Of a stretch of 64,000 nucleotides of DNA, positions 43,871 to 52,782 are shown piece by piece. The translations under genes and the position numbers were made by a program. The DNA is from Pseudomonas sp. UFMG81. GTDB taxonomy: Bacteria; Pseudomonadota; Gammaproteobacteria; Pseudomonadales; Pseudomonadaceae. The stretch's first letter is position 1. Each line of letters opens with the position of its first letter. The stretch lies in NCBI RefSeq assembly GCF_015354575.1, contig NZ_JACAFQ010000003.1, forward strand, positions 181,225-245,224. The letters are read 5' to 3'. The notes beneath the pieces were generated by a model that saw only the letters and a program-made list of their open reading frames with translations, made no database searches and was not told the DNA's origin.

Positions 43871-44673
43871 AGCTGATGTTGGCCGAGCCGTTCAAGCGCC
43901 TGTGGGCCGGGCGTGACCCGTTCGACGCCGTCGAGCAATTGCAGGGCGAGGTGTACCGCGAGCTGGAAGGCCGCCGCACGCTGCGCACCGAGGTCGATGG
44001 CGAAGGTTTCTTCGTCAAGATCCACCGCGGCATTGGCTGGGGCGAGATCTTCAAGAACCTGTTCAGCGCCAAGCTGCCGGTGCTCGGTGCCGGCCAGGAA
44101 TGGCGGGCCATCCAGCGCCTGCACGAAGTCGGTGTGCCGACCATGACCGCAGTCGCCTACGGCGAGCGCGGCGGCAACCCGGCCAGCCAGCATTCGTTCA
44201 TCGTCACCGAAGAGCTGGCGCCGACCATCAGCCTGGAAGACTTCAGCCTCGACTGGGTTCGCCAGCCGCCCGAGCCACGCCTCAAGCGCGCGCTGATCGC
44301 CGAAGTGGCGAAGATGACCGGCGGCATGCACCGCGCCGGGGTGAACCACCGCGACTGCTACATCTGCCACTTCCTGCTGCACACCGACCGGCCAGTGACG
44401 CCGGAAGATTTCAAACTGTCGGTGATCGACCTGCACCGGGCGCAGACCCGGGCCAGAATCACCCGACGCTGGCGCGACAAGGACTTGGCCGCGCTGTATT
44501 TCTCGGCACTGGATATCGGCCTGACCCGCCGTGACAAGCTGCGCTTCCTGCGCGGTTACTTCCAGCGCCCGCTGCGTGACGTGTTCAAGGAAGAGGCCGC
44601 ACTGCTCGCCTGGCTCGAGCGCAAGGCGCAGAAACTCTATGAACGCAAGCAACGCTATGGGGATGCGCTCTGA
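43867..44673 (+). CDS. waaP: LPS core heptose I kinase WaaP
   Basis: 268 residues with a protein-kinase-like fold. It phosphorylates O4 of heptose I and is essential in P. aeruginosa. The nucleotide-binding lysine is about K51 (GFFVKIHRG). The catalytic aspartate is D163 in VNHRDCYICHFLL, the same number reported for the P. aeruginosa enzyme. VIDLHRAQ holds the metal-binding Asp. It overlaps waaG (ATGA) and the next gene (TGATG). Full length. Confidence 0.95.
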   Translation: MKLMLAEPFKRLWAGRDPFDAVEQLQGEVYRELEGRRTLRTEVDGEGFFVKIHRGIGWGEIFKNLFSAKLPVLGAGQEWRAIQRLHEVGVPTMTAVAYGERGGNPASQHSFIVTEELAPTISLEDFSLDWVRQPPEPRLKRALIAEVAKMTGGMHRAGVNHRDCYICHFLLHTDRPVTPEDFKLSVIDLHRAQTRARITRRWRDKDLAALYFSALDIGLTRRDKLRFLRGYFQRPLRDVFKEEAALLAWLERKAQKLYERKQRYGDAL

Positions 44674-45407
44674 TGGCGGGTTGGACACTGGCGCCGGGCT
44701 ACGAAAAGCTGGCGGCGGATTTTGGCAGTTTGCAGGCAGTCTTCGCCCTGCAAGGGGAACACCTGACCCGCGACCCGCTCAGCGAGGTCATTCGCGTGCA
44801 GCGCGACGGCGTCTGGTACTACGTCAAGCGCTACACCGGCGCCGGCAAGCACATGCGCCGCTTCCTCGGCCGGCCGCGGATCAAGGCCGAATGGCAGAAC
44901 CTCAAGCAGTTCGCCAAGTGGGGGATCCCCACCGCCGAAGTGGTGGCCTGGGGCCTGGAGCGCAACGGCTTGTCGTTCGGCCGTGGCGCGATGATCACCC
45001 GTGAGCTGCCGCGCACCGAAGACCTGTCGGCACTGGTCGACAACAACGACCCACGCCTGCGTGACCGCGCCTGGGTCGACCATGTCAGCCGCCAGCTCGC
45101 CCGGCATACCCGGGTGATGCACGATCACCACTTTGCCCATAACGACCTGAAGTGGCGCAACCTGCTGGTGGACGATGAGGGCACGCTGTTCTTCATCGAC
45201 TGCCCGACCGGCGACTTCTGGCGCGGCTTCATGCTGCGCCACCGGCTGATCAAGGACCTGGCGTGCCTGGACAAGGTCGCCAAGTATCACCTGTCGGCGA
45301 CCCAGCGCCTGCGCTTCTACCTGCAATACCGTCGGCACGACCGCCTGAGCGCCCGCGACAAGCGGCGCATTCGCCAGGTGCTGGGCTTTTTCGAGGGAAG
45401 GGAATGA
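44673..45407 (+). CDS. wapP: LPS core kinase-family protein WapP
   Basis: 244 residues of the Kdo/WaaP kinase family. Lys candidate in WYYVKRYTG near 52, catalytic D158 in FAHNDLKWRNLLVD and a metal-binding Asp in LFFIDCPTGDF are all present, so the protein should be active. In P. aeruginosa the gene at this place, wapP, is needed for phosphate on heptose II. It overlaps both neighbours (TGATG and ATGA). Confidence 0.88.
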   Translation: MAGWTLAPGYEKLAADFGSLQAVFALQGEHLTRDPLSEVIRVQRDGVWYYVKRYTGAGKHMRRFLGRPRIKAEWQNLKQFAKWGIPTAEVVAWGLERNGLSFGRGAMITRELPRTEDLSALVDNNDPRLRDRAWVDHVSRQLARHTRVMHDHHFAHNDLKWRNLLVDDEGTLFFIDCPTGDFWRGFMLRHRLIKDLACLDKVAKYHLSATQRLRFYLQYRRHDRLSARDKRRIRQVLGFFEGRE

Positions 45408-46156
45408 CCGATTACCTGGCCAGCGCCGACCAGGCGCTGCTCAAGCGCCATGGCCTGGGCGATTTCGACGCCCTGTGGGCCGTGCAGCTCGACGCCGTGG
45501 ATGAACCCAACACCGGCCGTGGCGGCTGGAGCAGCGTGTTCCGCCTGGAGCTGGAGGGCAAGGGCTTCTACCTCAAGCGGCAAAGTGACTACTTCACCCG
45601 CAGCTTGCAGCGCCCGTTCGGCGAGCCGACCTTCGCCCGCGAGTTCCGTAATATCAGCCGCTACCAGAAACTCGCCATCCCAGCCTTGCAGGCGGTGTTC
45701 TATGGGGAGCGCAAGCAGGCTGGCGAGCACCGCGCGATCCTGATGACCCGCGCCCTCGACGACTGGCGCGACCTGGAGCAGTGCCTGGAGCAGTGGCCGC
45801 AACTGGAGCCGGCGCAGCGCCAGGGCATCCTGCACGCCTGTGGGCAACTGGCCCGCACCCTGCACGGCGCCGGGCAGATGCACGGTTGCTTCTACCCCAA
45901 GCACATCTTCCTGCGCGAGCGCCGCGAAGGCTGGCAGGCGCAGTTGATCGACCTGGAAAAGACCCGCCCGCTGTTGTTCGGCATGCGCGACCGGGTCAAG
46001 GACCTGGAGCCGCTGCTGCGCCGTGCCCGTGCCTGGAGCGAGGCCGAGGTGCGCGAGCTGCTGGGTGCCTACCTGCAACAACCGGTGGACAGCCCGCAGG
46101 TGTCCGCCTGGCTGCAACGCCTGACGCAACGCCGTCGTCACAAAGAGGCCCGCTGA
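45404..46156 (+). CDS. wapQ: InaA/WapQ-family kinase-like protein
   Basis: 250 residues. It aligns by eye with WaaP: LEGKGFYLKRQSDYFTRS holds the lysine, and QLIDLEKTRP holds a metal-type Asp (D183). The catalytic-loop aspartate of WaaP (HRDCYICHF) is replaced by cysteine here (HGCFYPKHIF, C162). It may therefore be an inactive pseudokinase or use another residue. The position after wapP matches P. aeruginosa wapQ. It overlaps its neighbours by 4 bases and 1 base. Confidence 0.85.
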   Translation: MTDYLASADQALLKRHGLGDFDALWAVQLDAVDEPNTGRGGWSSVFRLELEGKGFYLKRQSDYFTRSLQRPFGEPTFAREFRNISRYQKLAIPALQAVFYGERKQAGEHRAILMTRALDDWRDLEQCLEQWPQLEPAQRQGILHACGQLARTLHGAGQMHGCFYPKHIFLRERREGWQAQLIDLEKTRPLLFGMRDRVKDLEPLLRRARAWSEAEVRELLGAYLQQPVDSPQVSAWLQRLTQRRRHKEAR

Positions 46157-47598
46157 TGCGTTTGTCCGAACTCAAGGACGCCGGGCGCAGCCCGTCGTTA
46201 CCGCTGACCGTCACCCTGGCCGACGCCGCCGGCGTGGCCGACCTGCAACTACTCAGCCTGCTGCGCGTGCTGCCCGGCCAGCGCTATGTGGGCGCCGGCA
46301 TCTGGCGTGGCACCCCGGTGCTGGCCAAGCTGCTGGTGGGTGGCAGTGCCGCCCGTCACTTCCAGCGCGAGCTGGACGGCGTGCGCCTGCTGGCCGAACA
46401 GGGCCTGACCACGCCGCGCCTGCTGGCCGATGGTTTGAAGGAAGGCGAGGGTGGCTGGCTGCTGTTCGAGTTCCTTGAAAACGCCGAAAGCCTGGCCGAC
46501 GCCTGGGCCGAGGTGGAGCACCTGCCGATGCTCGCCGACGAGCAGCACCTGGTGCTCGGCGAGGCGCTGACGGCGGTGGCGCAGATGCACGCCAAGGGCC
46601 TGTGGCAGGCAGACCTGCACCTGGACAACCTGCTGCGCCAGGGCGGCCAGGTCTACCTGATCGACGGTGGCGGGATCAAGGCCGAGACCCCCGGCCAACA
46701 GCTGTCGCGCCAGCGCGTGCTGGAAAACCTCGGGGTGCTGTTCGCCCAGTTGCCCAAGCGCCTGGAGCCGTTCATCGAAGAGGCGTTGGTGCATTACCTG
46801 ATGGCCAATGCCGAGCATGCGCTGCCGCTGGAAGCGCTGCTCAAGCAGGTGGACAAGGTGCGCAGCTGGCGCCTGAATGACTACCTGGACAAGGCTGGGC
46901 GCGAGTGCACGCTGTTCAGCGTTGAGCGCAGCCTGTCGGGGTTGCGCGCGATCCCGCGTGGCGAGGTTGCGGCCATGCTGCCGGTGCTGGAGCAGGCCGA
47001 TGCGCTGATCGACCAGGGCCACCTGTACAAAACCGGCGGTGCGGCCAGCGTGGCGCGCATCGAGGTTGGCGGCCGGCCGCTGGTGCTCAAGCGCTACAAC
47101 ATCAAGAACACCGCCCATTGGTTCAAGCGTTTCTGGCGGCCGAGCCGGGCCTGGCATTCGTGGATCGAGGGCCACCGCCTGGGGTTCCTCGACATCGCCA
47201 CGCCGCGCCCGCTGGCGGTGCTGGAAACCCGCACCCTGGGCCTGCGCAACCGCGCCTACCTGGTCACCGAGTACATCGATGGGCCAGACCTGGCCGCCTG
47301 CTTTGCGCCCTTCGTGGACAGTGGCGAGGCGCCGGATGAGCAGGTCGAGGCGCTGATTCGGCTGATGCAGCAGTTGATCCGCGAGCGCATCAGCCACGGC
47401 GACTTCAAGGGCCACAACCTGTTCTGGGACAACGGCCGCTGGTCGCTGATCGACCTCGACGCCATGTGCCAGCACGCCACCCAGCTCAGCTTCGCCCCGG
47501 CCTTCGCCCGTGACCGGGCGCGGTTGTTGCGCAACTGGCCGCGCAGCAGTGCGTTGTATCAGCGGTTGGATCAGGTGCTGCCGCGGCTGGCGGATTAA
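46156..47598 (+). CDS. Tandem kinase-fold LPS-core protein
   Basis: 480 residues with two kinase-like halves. The N-terminal half has AKLLVGG near 57-63, D153 in LWQADLHLDNLL and D170 in YLIDGGGIK. The C-terminal half has LKRYNIK near 311, D416 in ISHGDFKGHNLFWD and SLIDLDAM. Both halves keep the catalytic residues. The gene matches the conserved last member of the pseudomonad waa operon (PA5006-like), whose substrate is unsettled; phosphorylation of a core heptose is likely. It overlaps wapQ by one base (TGATG). The stop is followed by a REP pair. Confidence 0.85.
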   Translation: MRLSELKDAGRSPSLPLTVTLADAAGVADLQLLSLLRVLPGQRYVGAGIWRGTPVLAKLLVGGSAARHFQRELDGVRLLAEQGLTTPRLLADGLKEGEGGWLLFEFLENAESLADAWAEVEHLPMLADEQHLVLGEALTAVAQMHAKGLWQADLHLDNLLRQGGQVYLIDGGGIKAETPGQQLSRQRVLENLGVLFAQLPKRLEPFIEEALVHYLMANAEHALPLEALLKQVDKVRSWRLNDYLDKAGRECTLFSVERSLSGLRAIPRGEVAAMLPVLEQADALIDQGHLYKTGGAASVARIEVGGRPLVLKRYNIKNTAHWFKRFWRPSRAWHSWIEGHRLGFLDIATPRPLAVLETRTLGLRNRAYLVTEYIDGPDLAACFAPFVDSGEAPDEQVEALIRLMQQLIRERISHGDFKGHNLFWDNGRWSLIDLDAMCQHATQLSFAPAFARDRARLLRNWPRSSALYQRLDQVLPRLAD

Positions 47599-47625
47599 CC
47601 GTTGCCGGTATGTGCTGGCTTTACT

Positions 47626-47720
47626 GGCCTCATCGCTGGCAAGCCAGCTCCCACAGGAACGGCGTTGTCCTTTAGGCTGGCACGGTTCCTGTGGGAGCCG
47701 GCTTGCCGGCGATGCAGGCG
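47626..47720. repeat. REP pair, mixed cores
   Basis: One unit has core GCTGGCAAGCCAGC, the other GCCGGCTTGCCGGC; they face each other. The pair marks the end of the LPS operon, which converges with the iron genes. Confidence 0.9.
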
Positions 47721-47767
47721 CCGCAATAAAGGGCACTGAACTCGCCTGTGGGTAATATGCCCTGCCC

Positions 47768-47944
47768 CTAACGCCGCCAGAACCCACTCAGGCCGAGCAC
47801 GGCCGAAGCCCCCAGCCCGGCCCAGGCCAGCGCATCCCAGACCCCATCACCGAGCAGCGCGGCGAACAGCCCGGCGATGCTCAGCAGCGCTACCACGGCC
47901 GGCCAGGCGAAGATCCGGCGGGTGCTTTGCGACCTGTGGCTCAT
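47768..47944 (-). CDS. 58-residue membrane miniprotein next to PepSY gene
   Basis: It reads MSHRSQSTRRIFAWPAVVAL at the start and ends GLSGFWRR. Two hydrophobic segments (about 12-31 and 38-55) are separated by GDGVWD. The start overlaps the PepSY gene stop by 4 bases (ATGA), so it is translationally coupled. Small membrane proteins of this type (DUF3649-like) accompany PepSY/TonB siderophore genes in other Pseudomonas; I make that comparison from memory. A role in periplasmic iron release or in stabilising the PepSY protein is possible. Confidence 0.65.
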   Translation of the reverse strand: MSHRSQSTRRIFAWPAVVALLSIAGLFAALLGDGVWDALAWAGLGASAVLGLSGFWRR

Positions 47945-49053
47945 GCCCGTGCCTCCTTGGATTTACGCTGCTTGCCCCACCACAGGTACAGGCCGCTGCC
48001 GAGCACGATGATGGTCAGCACGTCGAGCACGGCCCAGAGGATCTGCATCGGCCGCCCGCCGTAGTCGCCGAAGTGCAACGGTTGCGACAGGCCCATGGCA
48101 TCCATGTACCAGGGGCGCTCGCCAACGGCGGTCACCTGGAGCGTGCGAGCGTCGATCAGCACCGGGGTGAACAGGTGCGAGGTCAGGGGCGTGGCGCCGT
48201 TCATGAACACCGCGTAGTGGTGCTCGCTGGAGAAGCGGGTGCCGGGGAAAGCGATGAAGTCCGGGCGCATACCGGGTGCGGCCTGTTCGGCAATTTTCAG
48301 CAGATCGGTGGCGGGGGCGCGCTCGGTGAGCGCCGGGGCATCGCGGTAGGGGGCGACCATGGCCGCCAGGCTGTCGTTGCGCCAGGCGGCGATCACCAGG
48401 TCGGACAGTGCGCTGATCACCCCGGTGACGCCGACCACCAGCGCCCAGCTGAGGGTGACCACGCCAATCAAGTTGTGCAGGTCGAGCCAGCGCAACCGGC
48501 GCGACTTGTCGTGGCGCACCGTGGCGAACTTCAGGCGGCGCATGAACGGCGCATAGAGCACGGTACCGGAGACGATCGCCACCACGAACAGCAGGCCCAT
48601 GAAGGCCAGCAGCAGCTTGCCCGGCAAGCCGGCGAGCATGTCCACGTGCAGGCGCAGCATGAGCATCATGAAGCCACCGTTGGCCGCCGGCATCGCCACC
48701 GCCTCACCGGTGCGGGCGTCGAGCATGAAGGTGTGCGAGTCGTTCGGGTCGGTGCCGGCGGTGGCGGCGGTAATGGCGACCACGCCGTTGGGTTCGTCCT
48801 TCTCCCAGCCGAAGTACTGCATCACCTCGCCGGGGCGATGCTGCTCGGCCTTGATCACCAGCTGTTGCAGGTCCAGATGCGGGGTGCCGGCGGGCATTTC
48901 ACGCAGTTCGGGCGCTTCGCCCAGCAGGTGTTCGATTTCGTGGTGGAAGATCAGGGGCAGGCCGGTGAGGGCCAGCAGGAGCATGAAGAGGGTGCAGATG
49001 AGGCTGGTCCAGGTGTGGACGAAGGACCAGCGGCGGATGGTTTGGCTTTTCAT
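47941..49053 (-). CDS. PepSY-associated membrane protein, probable siderophore-iron reductase
   Basis: 370 residues from the ATG at 49053 (a second ATG at 49056 adds one Met). The N-terminal membrane segment HTWTSLICTLFMLLLALTGLPLIFHHEIEHL has the HxW and H-H residues typical of PepSY_TM proteins. Further TM helices lie near 135-165, 190-220 and 340-362, with periplasmic PepSY regions between (QYFGWEKDEPNGVVAITA; DARTLQVTAVGERPW). This family reduces or processes ferric siderophores in the inner membrane. It follows the TonB receptor gene on the same strand across a REP-filled gap. Confidence 0.88.
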   Translation of the reverse strand: MKSQTIRRWSFVHTWTSLICTLFMLLLALTGLPLIFHHEIEHLLGEAPELREMPAGTPHLDLQQLVIKAEQHRPGEVMQYFGWEKDEPNGVVAITAATAGTDPNDSHTFMLDARTGEAVAMPAANGGFMMLMLRLHVDMLAGLPGKLLLAFMGLLFVVAIVSGTVLYAPFMRRLKFATVRHDKSRRLRWLDLHNLIGVVTLSWALVVGVTGVISALSDLVIAAWRNDSLAAMVAPYRDAPALTERAPATDLLKIAEQAAPGMRPDFIAFPGTRFSSEHHYAVFMNGATPLTSHLFTPVLIDARTLQVTAVGERPWYMDAMGLSQPLHFGDYGGRPMQILWAVLDVLTIIVLGSGLYLWWGKQRKSKEARA

Positions 49054-49082
49054 CACGGTACCGTTTTCGTCTGTTGGACGTT

Positions 49083-49184
49083 GGGGCTGCTGTGCAGCCC
49101 ATCGCGGGACAAGCCCGCTCCTACAGGTGTTGCGCTTTACCTGTAGGAGCGGGCTTGTCCCGCGATGGGCCGCGCAGCGGCCCC
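49083..49184. repeat. REP pair (GCGGGA core)
   Basis: Facing units with core GCGGGACAAGCCCGCTCCTACAGG and complement, flanked by GGGGCTGC/GGCCGC arms. They lie between receptor and PepSY genes. Confidence 0.9.
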
Positions 49185-49190
49185 GGTCAC

Positions 49191-51623
49191 TCAGAACTTG
49201 TAGGTGGCGCTGGCGACAACGCTGCGCTGGTCGCCGTAGTAGCAGTAGTAGCCGTCGCAGGTCGAGATGTAGTCCTTGTTCAGCAGGTTGGTGGCATTGA
49301 TCGCCACCGAGGCGCCCTTGAGGCTGTTGTCCAGGCGGCCCAGGTCATAGTGCACGGCGGCATCGAACACGGTGTAGGCCTTGGCCTTGCCGAGCCAGGT
49401 GTTGTCCTGGTTGCCGTAGGTGTTGCCGGTGTAGCGCGCGCCCAGCCCGATACCGAAGCCATCGAGCACGCCGGTGTGCCAGGTGTAGTCGGTCCACAGC
49501 GAGGCTTGCTGGTTAGGCATCAGTTGCAGGCGGTTGCCTTTGTACTGGCCGTCCTGCACTTCGGACTTGGCCAGGGTGTAGGCGGCAATCACTTTCAGGT
49601 TTTCGGTCACATCGGAAACGGCTTCAAGCTCCAGGCCACGCACCTTCACCTCGCCGGTCTGGCTGGTGACTGCCACGCCGCCTTGGTTGCTGGTGACCGA
49701 GACGTTCTTCTGGGTCAGGTCATACACCGCGGCAGACAGTAGGGTGTTGGAGCCCGGTGGTTGGTACTTGATGCCCAGCTCCCATTGCTGGCCTTCGGTT
49801 GGCTTGAAGGTCTTGGTGGGGTCTGCGTCCGCGCCGCTGGCCGGCTGGAAGGACTCGGCGTAGGACAGGTAGGGCACGAAACCGGAATCGAAGACGTAGC
49901 TGATCGCCGCGTTGCCGCTGAACTTGCTGTCACGCTGGGTGTTGGTGGCATCGCCTTTGTTGAAGAACTTGGTGCCGGTGTGCACCCAGTCCTCGCGCCC
50001 ACCCAGGGTCAGGCGCCAGTTGTCGAGGGCCATCTGGTCCTGGAGGTAGACGCCGGTCTGCGTGGTTTTCTGGTCGTAGTCATAGAACGCCGTGGAGCGG
50101 TCCGGGCGGGTGATCGGCAGGCCGTACACGGGGTTGACGGCATTGGTGGGCGGTACGTTGAAGCCGAAGATCGACAGGTAGTTGTGGTTGGTGCGCTGGT
50201 GGTCCAGGCCGATCAGCACGGTATGGCTGATGGCGCCGGTGGAGAAGTCGGCCTGGAAATTGTTGTCGACCGCGAACTGGCTGATGTCTTCATCGACGTT
50301 GGTGGACATGCGGCTGACCGTGCCATCGGCCTGCACCGGCCCGCCGGGCTCGTAGTAGGCGCCGGGGGTAATGGTCTGGAAGGCCAGGTCCGACTTGGTG
50401 TAACGCAGGTTCTGACGGAACTGCCAGACATCGTTGAAGCGATGCTCGAAGGCGTAGCCCAGCGCGTAGTAGGTGCGGTCGTAGAACTCGTAGTCCGGGT
50501 CACCGAGGTTCTTGTGGTGCGAGATCTTGCCGAACGGCATGTCGATCTTGGTGCCCTGGATCGGCCGGAACTGGCTGGTGGCGCCGGTATCGTCGCGGGT
50601 GAACTGGCTGAGGAAGGTCAGCTTGGTGTCTTCGTCGATGTTCCAGGTCAGGCTTGGGGCGATGTTGTAGCGTTTGTCGTCGATATGGTCGATCTGGGTG
50701 CCGCCATCGCGAACCACGCCACTGAGGCTGTAGAGGAACTGGCCTTGTTCGTCGATCTTGCCGGTGCTGGCGAAGTTGATCTGGCGATGGTTGTCGCTGC
50801 CGTACTGCACCTCGATTTCATGGGCGCTTTCGGCTTGCGGGCGGCGGCTGACCATGTCCAGCAGGCCACCGGGCGGGGTCTGGCCATAGATCGACGAGGC
50901 CGGGCCGCGCAGCAGCGCCAGGCGGTCGAGGTTCCAGGTTTCGGCTTTGGGGTTGACGTACACGCCGCGGGGCAGCGGCAGGCCGTCGAGGAACTGGGTG
51001 GGTTCGAAGCCGCGCACGCGCATCCAGTCGTAGCGGGTGTCGCTGCCGTAGCTGGACGAGACGATGCCGGGCATGTACTTCACGGCGTCATCGAGGCTGT
51101 GTACGCCACGGTCGCTCATCTGCTGGCGGGTGGCGACGGAGATGGAGCGGGGCACTTCGACCAGGGCGGTGTCGGTCTTGGTGCCGGCGGCGGTGCGTTT
51201 GGCGACGTAGCCGTCCACCGGGCCCCAGGCGCTTTCGCTGTCGCTGGCGGCGTTGATGTTGGTTTCCGGCAGGGTCAGGCCGCCATCGGCGGCCAGGACC
51301 AGGCTGTAGCTGCCAGCGCTGCTCTGTTGCAGTTGCAGGCCGGTGCCACGCAGCGCGGCCTGCAAGGCGCCGACGGCGTTGAACTGGCCGTTGACCGGGG
51401 CCGAGGTGCGCCCGCTGGCCAGGCTCGGGTCCAGCGCAAGGGTGATGCCGGCCTGGCTGGCGATCTGGTTCAGGGTGCTGGCCAGGGGGGCGCTGGGCAG
51501 CGCGTAGCTGCGCATGGCCGATTGCTCGGCAGCGAACAGGGCAGGGCTGGCCAACGGCGTGGCCAGGCCGATGGCCAGGGCCATCAGGCTGGGGCGAAGC
51601 AAGGCATCAACAGCGCGGGACAT
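49191..51623 (-). CDS. TonB-dependent siderophore receptor with signalling domain
   Basis: 810 residues from ATG 51623 (GAGGAG upstream); the longer frame upstream lacks a leader. The signal peptide ends near AAEQSA (about 36). An STN signalling domain (about 45-110: LPSAPLASTLNQIASQAGITLALDP) couples ligand binding to FecR. The plug follows (VEVPRSISVATRQQMSDRGVHSLDDAV; RGFEPTQFLDGLPLP), then a 22-strand barrel ending VVASATYKF with terminal Phe. With the adjacent FecI/FecR pair it forms a cell-surface signalling system. By position it corresponds to the KT2440 receptor considered a ferrichrome (FiuA-like) receptor; the ligand is not proven by sequence. Confidence 0.93.
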   Translation of the reverse strand: MSRAVDALLRPSLMALAIGLATPLASPALFAAEQSAMRSYALPSAPLASTLNQIASQAGITLALDPSLASGRTSAPVNGQFNAVGALQAALRGTGLQLQQSSAGSYSLVLAADGGLTLPETNINAASDSESAWGPVDGYVAKRTAAGTKTDTALVEVPRSISVATRQQMSDRGVHSLDDAVKYMPGIVSSSYGSDTRYDWMRVRGFEPTQFLDGLPLPRGVYVNPKAETWNLDRLALLRGPASSIYGQTPPGGLLDMVSRRPQAESAHEIEVQYGSDNHRQINFASTGKIDEQGQFLYSLSGVVRDGGTQIDHIDDKRYNIAPSLTWNIDEDTKLTFLSQFTRDDTGATSQFRPIQGTKIDMPFGKISHHKNLGDPDYEFYDRTYYALGYAFEHRFNDVWQFRQNLRYTKSDLAFQTITPGAYYEPGGPVQADGTVSRMSTNVDEDISQFAVDNNFQADFSTGAISHTVLIGLDHQRTNHNYLSIFGFNVPPTNAVNPVYGLPITRPDRSTAFYDYDQKTTQTGVYLQDQMALDNWRLTLGGREDWVHTGTKFFNKGDATNTQRDSKFSGNAAISYVFDSGFVPYLSYAESFQPASGADADPTKTFKPTEGQQWELGIKYQPPGSNTLLSAAVYDLTQKNVSVTSNQGGVAVTSQTGEVKVRGLELEAVSDVTENLKVIAAYTLAKSEVQDGQYKGNRLQLMPNQQASLWTDYTWHTGVLDGFGIGLGARYTGNTYGNQDNTWLGKAKAYTVFDAAVHYDLGRLDNSLKGASVAINATNLLNKDYISTCDGYYCYYGDQRSVVASATYKF

Positions 51624-51771
51624 GCAGCGGCTCCTCGACGGATATGTGCTAATTGCTTCCTTGCCGAGCGAGATTGGGAAAGTGACAGGGGCGTTGCAAA
51701 AAAAAATGTGAATTGTTTGCTGTGCGTATGGGCGTATCGGGAGTGCTGTACTCGCATCCACACTATGACCT

Positions 51772-51816
51772 GGGGCCGCTTTGCGGCCCTTCGCGACACA
51801 AGGCCGCTCCTACAGG
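51772..51816. repeat. Single REP unit
   Basis: One GGCCGC-type unit with one base missing (CCCTTCGCG instead of CCCTTTCGCG). It lies between the fecR-like gene and the receptor gene. Confidence 0.75.
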
Positions 51817-51837
51817 TGACGAGCTCTCACCGTGGTG

Positions 51838-52782
51838 CTACTTGGCGCTGACGGTCACCCACCATTGCGTGTGGCGTTCGATCTTCACCGGCAGGGCTGG
51901 CAGCAGCGAGGCCAGCGCCAGGTCGGTGTCGGTCAGCGGGAAGCTGCCACTCACGCGCAGGTCGGCGACCTCGTCGGCCACGCCCAGGTGGCCGCTGCGG
52001 TACTCGCCGAGCCTGGCCACCAGGTCGGCCAGGCGCACGTTGTCGACAACCAGCATGCCGCGGGTCCAGGCGTCGGCACCGACCGCCACCGGGCCCAGGG
52101 GCCCCAGGCCATTGGTGTTCATCAAGACCTGCTGGCCTTCGCGCAGCACCTGCTCATCGCCGCTATTCAGGGGTTTGGCCGCGACCGACGACTGCAGTAC
52201 TTCCAGGCGTGTGCCCGTGGCCTCGCGGCTGACCAGGAACCGTGTGCCCAGCGGGCGCAGGCGGCCATCCTCGGTACGCACCAGCAGTGGGCGGCTGTCT
52301 TCGTGGCCGGTTTCCACCGAGATCTCGCCTTGGTGCAGGGTGATCAGCCGTTGCTCGCCCTTGAAGTCGATGTCCACTGCGGTATGGCTGTTGAGGCTCA
52401 GCAGCGTGCCGTCTTCCAGGCGCAGGGTGCGCAGCTCGCCGGTGGCGGTGCGCTGGTCGGCCAGCCAGTAGTTCGGTGCCAGCGAGGGGACGCCGGCCCA
52501 GGCCAGCAGGCCGCCGATCAGCAGCATGCCGGCCAGGCCACCGAGCTGGCGACGCAGGCCGACCCGCGACTGCATCAGGGCATGGCGTGCGGGGCCGGCG
52601 GCGGTGCTGACGCGTTGGTCGAGCAGGCCCAGTTGCAGCCAGGCGCGGGCATGTTCCTCGTCGGCGGCGTGCCAGCGCATGAACTCGTTGCGTTCGTCCG
52701 TGCTGCCGCTGCCTTCGTCCAGGCACAGCTTCCAGGCGATGGCCGCTTCCAGTACGGCGCTGGACACCGGTGCGTGGCTCAT
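51838..52782 (-). CDS. FecR-family anti-sigma factor / sigma regulator
   Basis: 314 residues from ATG 52782. The N-terminal cytosolic DUF4880-type domain (AIAWKLCLDEGSGSTDERNEFMRWHAADEEHARAW) binds the sigma factor. One membrane helix is about 86-105 (GLAGMLLIGGLLAWAGVP). The periplasmic FecR domain follows (TLRLEDGTLLSLNSHTAVDIDFKGEQRLITLHQGEISV), then a C-terminal STN-like part that meets the receptor. It overlaps the sigma gene by 4 bases (ATGA). With iron-siderophore present the receptor signal releases the sigma factor. Confidence 0.93.
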   Translation of the reverse strand: MSHAPVSSAVLEAAIAWKLCLDEGSGSTDERNEFMRWHAADEEHARAWLQLGLLDQRVSTAAGPARHALMQSRVGLRRQLGGLAGMLLIGGLLAWAGVPSLAPNYWLADQRTATGELRTLRLEDGTLLSLNSHTAVDIDFKGEQRLITLHQGEISVETGHEDSRPLLVRTEDGRLRPLGTRFLVSREATGTRLEVLQSSVAAKPLNSGDEQVLREGQQVLMNTNGLGPLGPVAVGADAWTRGMLVVDNVRLADLVARLGEYRSGHLGVADEVADLRVSGSFPLTDTDLALASLLPALPVKIERHTQWWVTVSAK

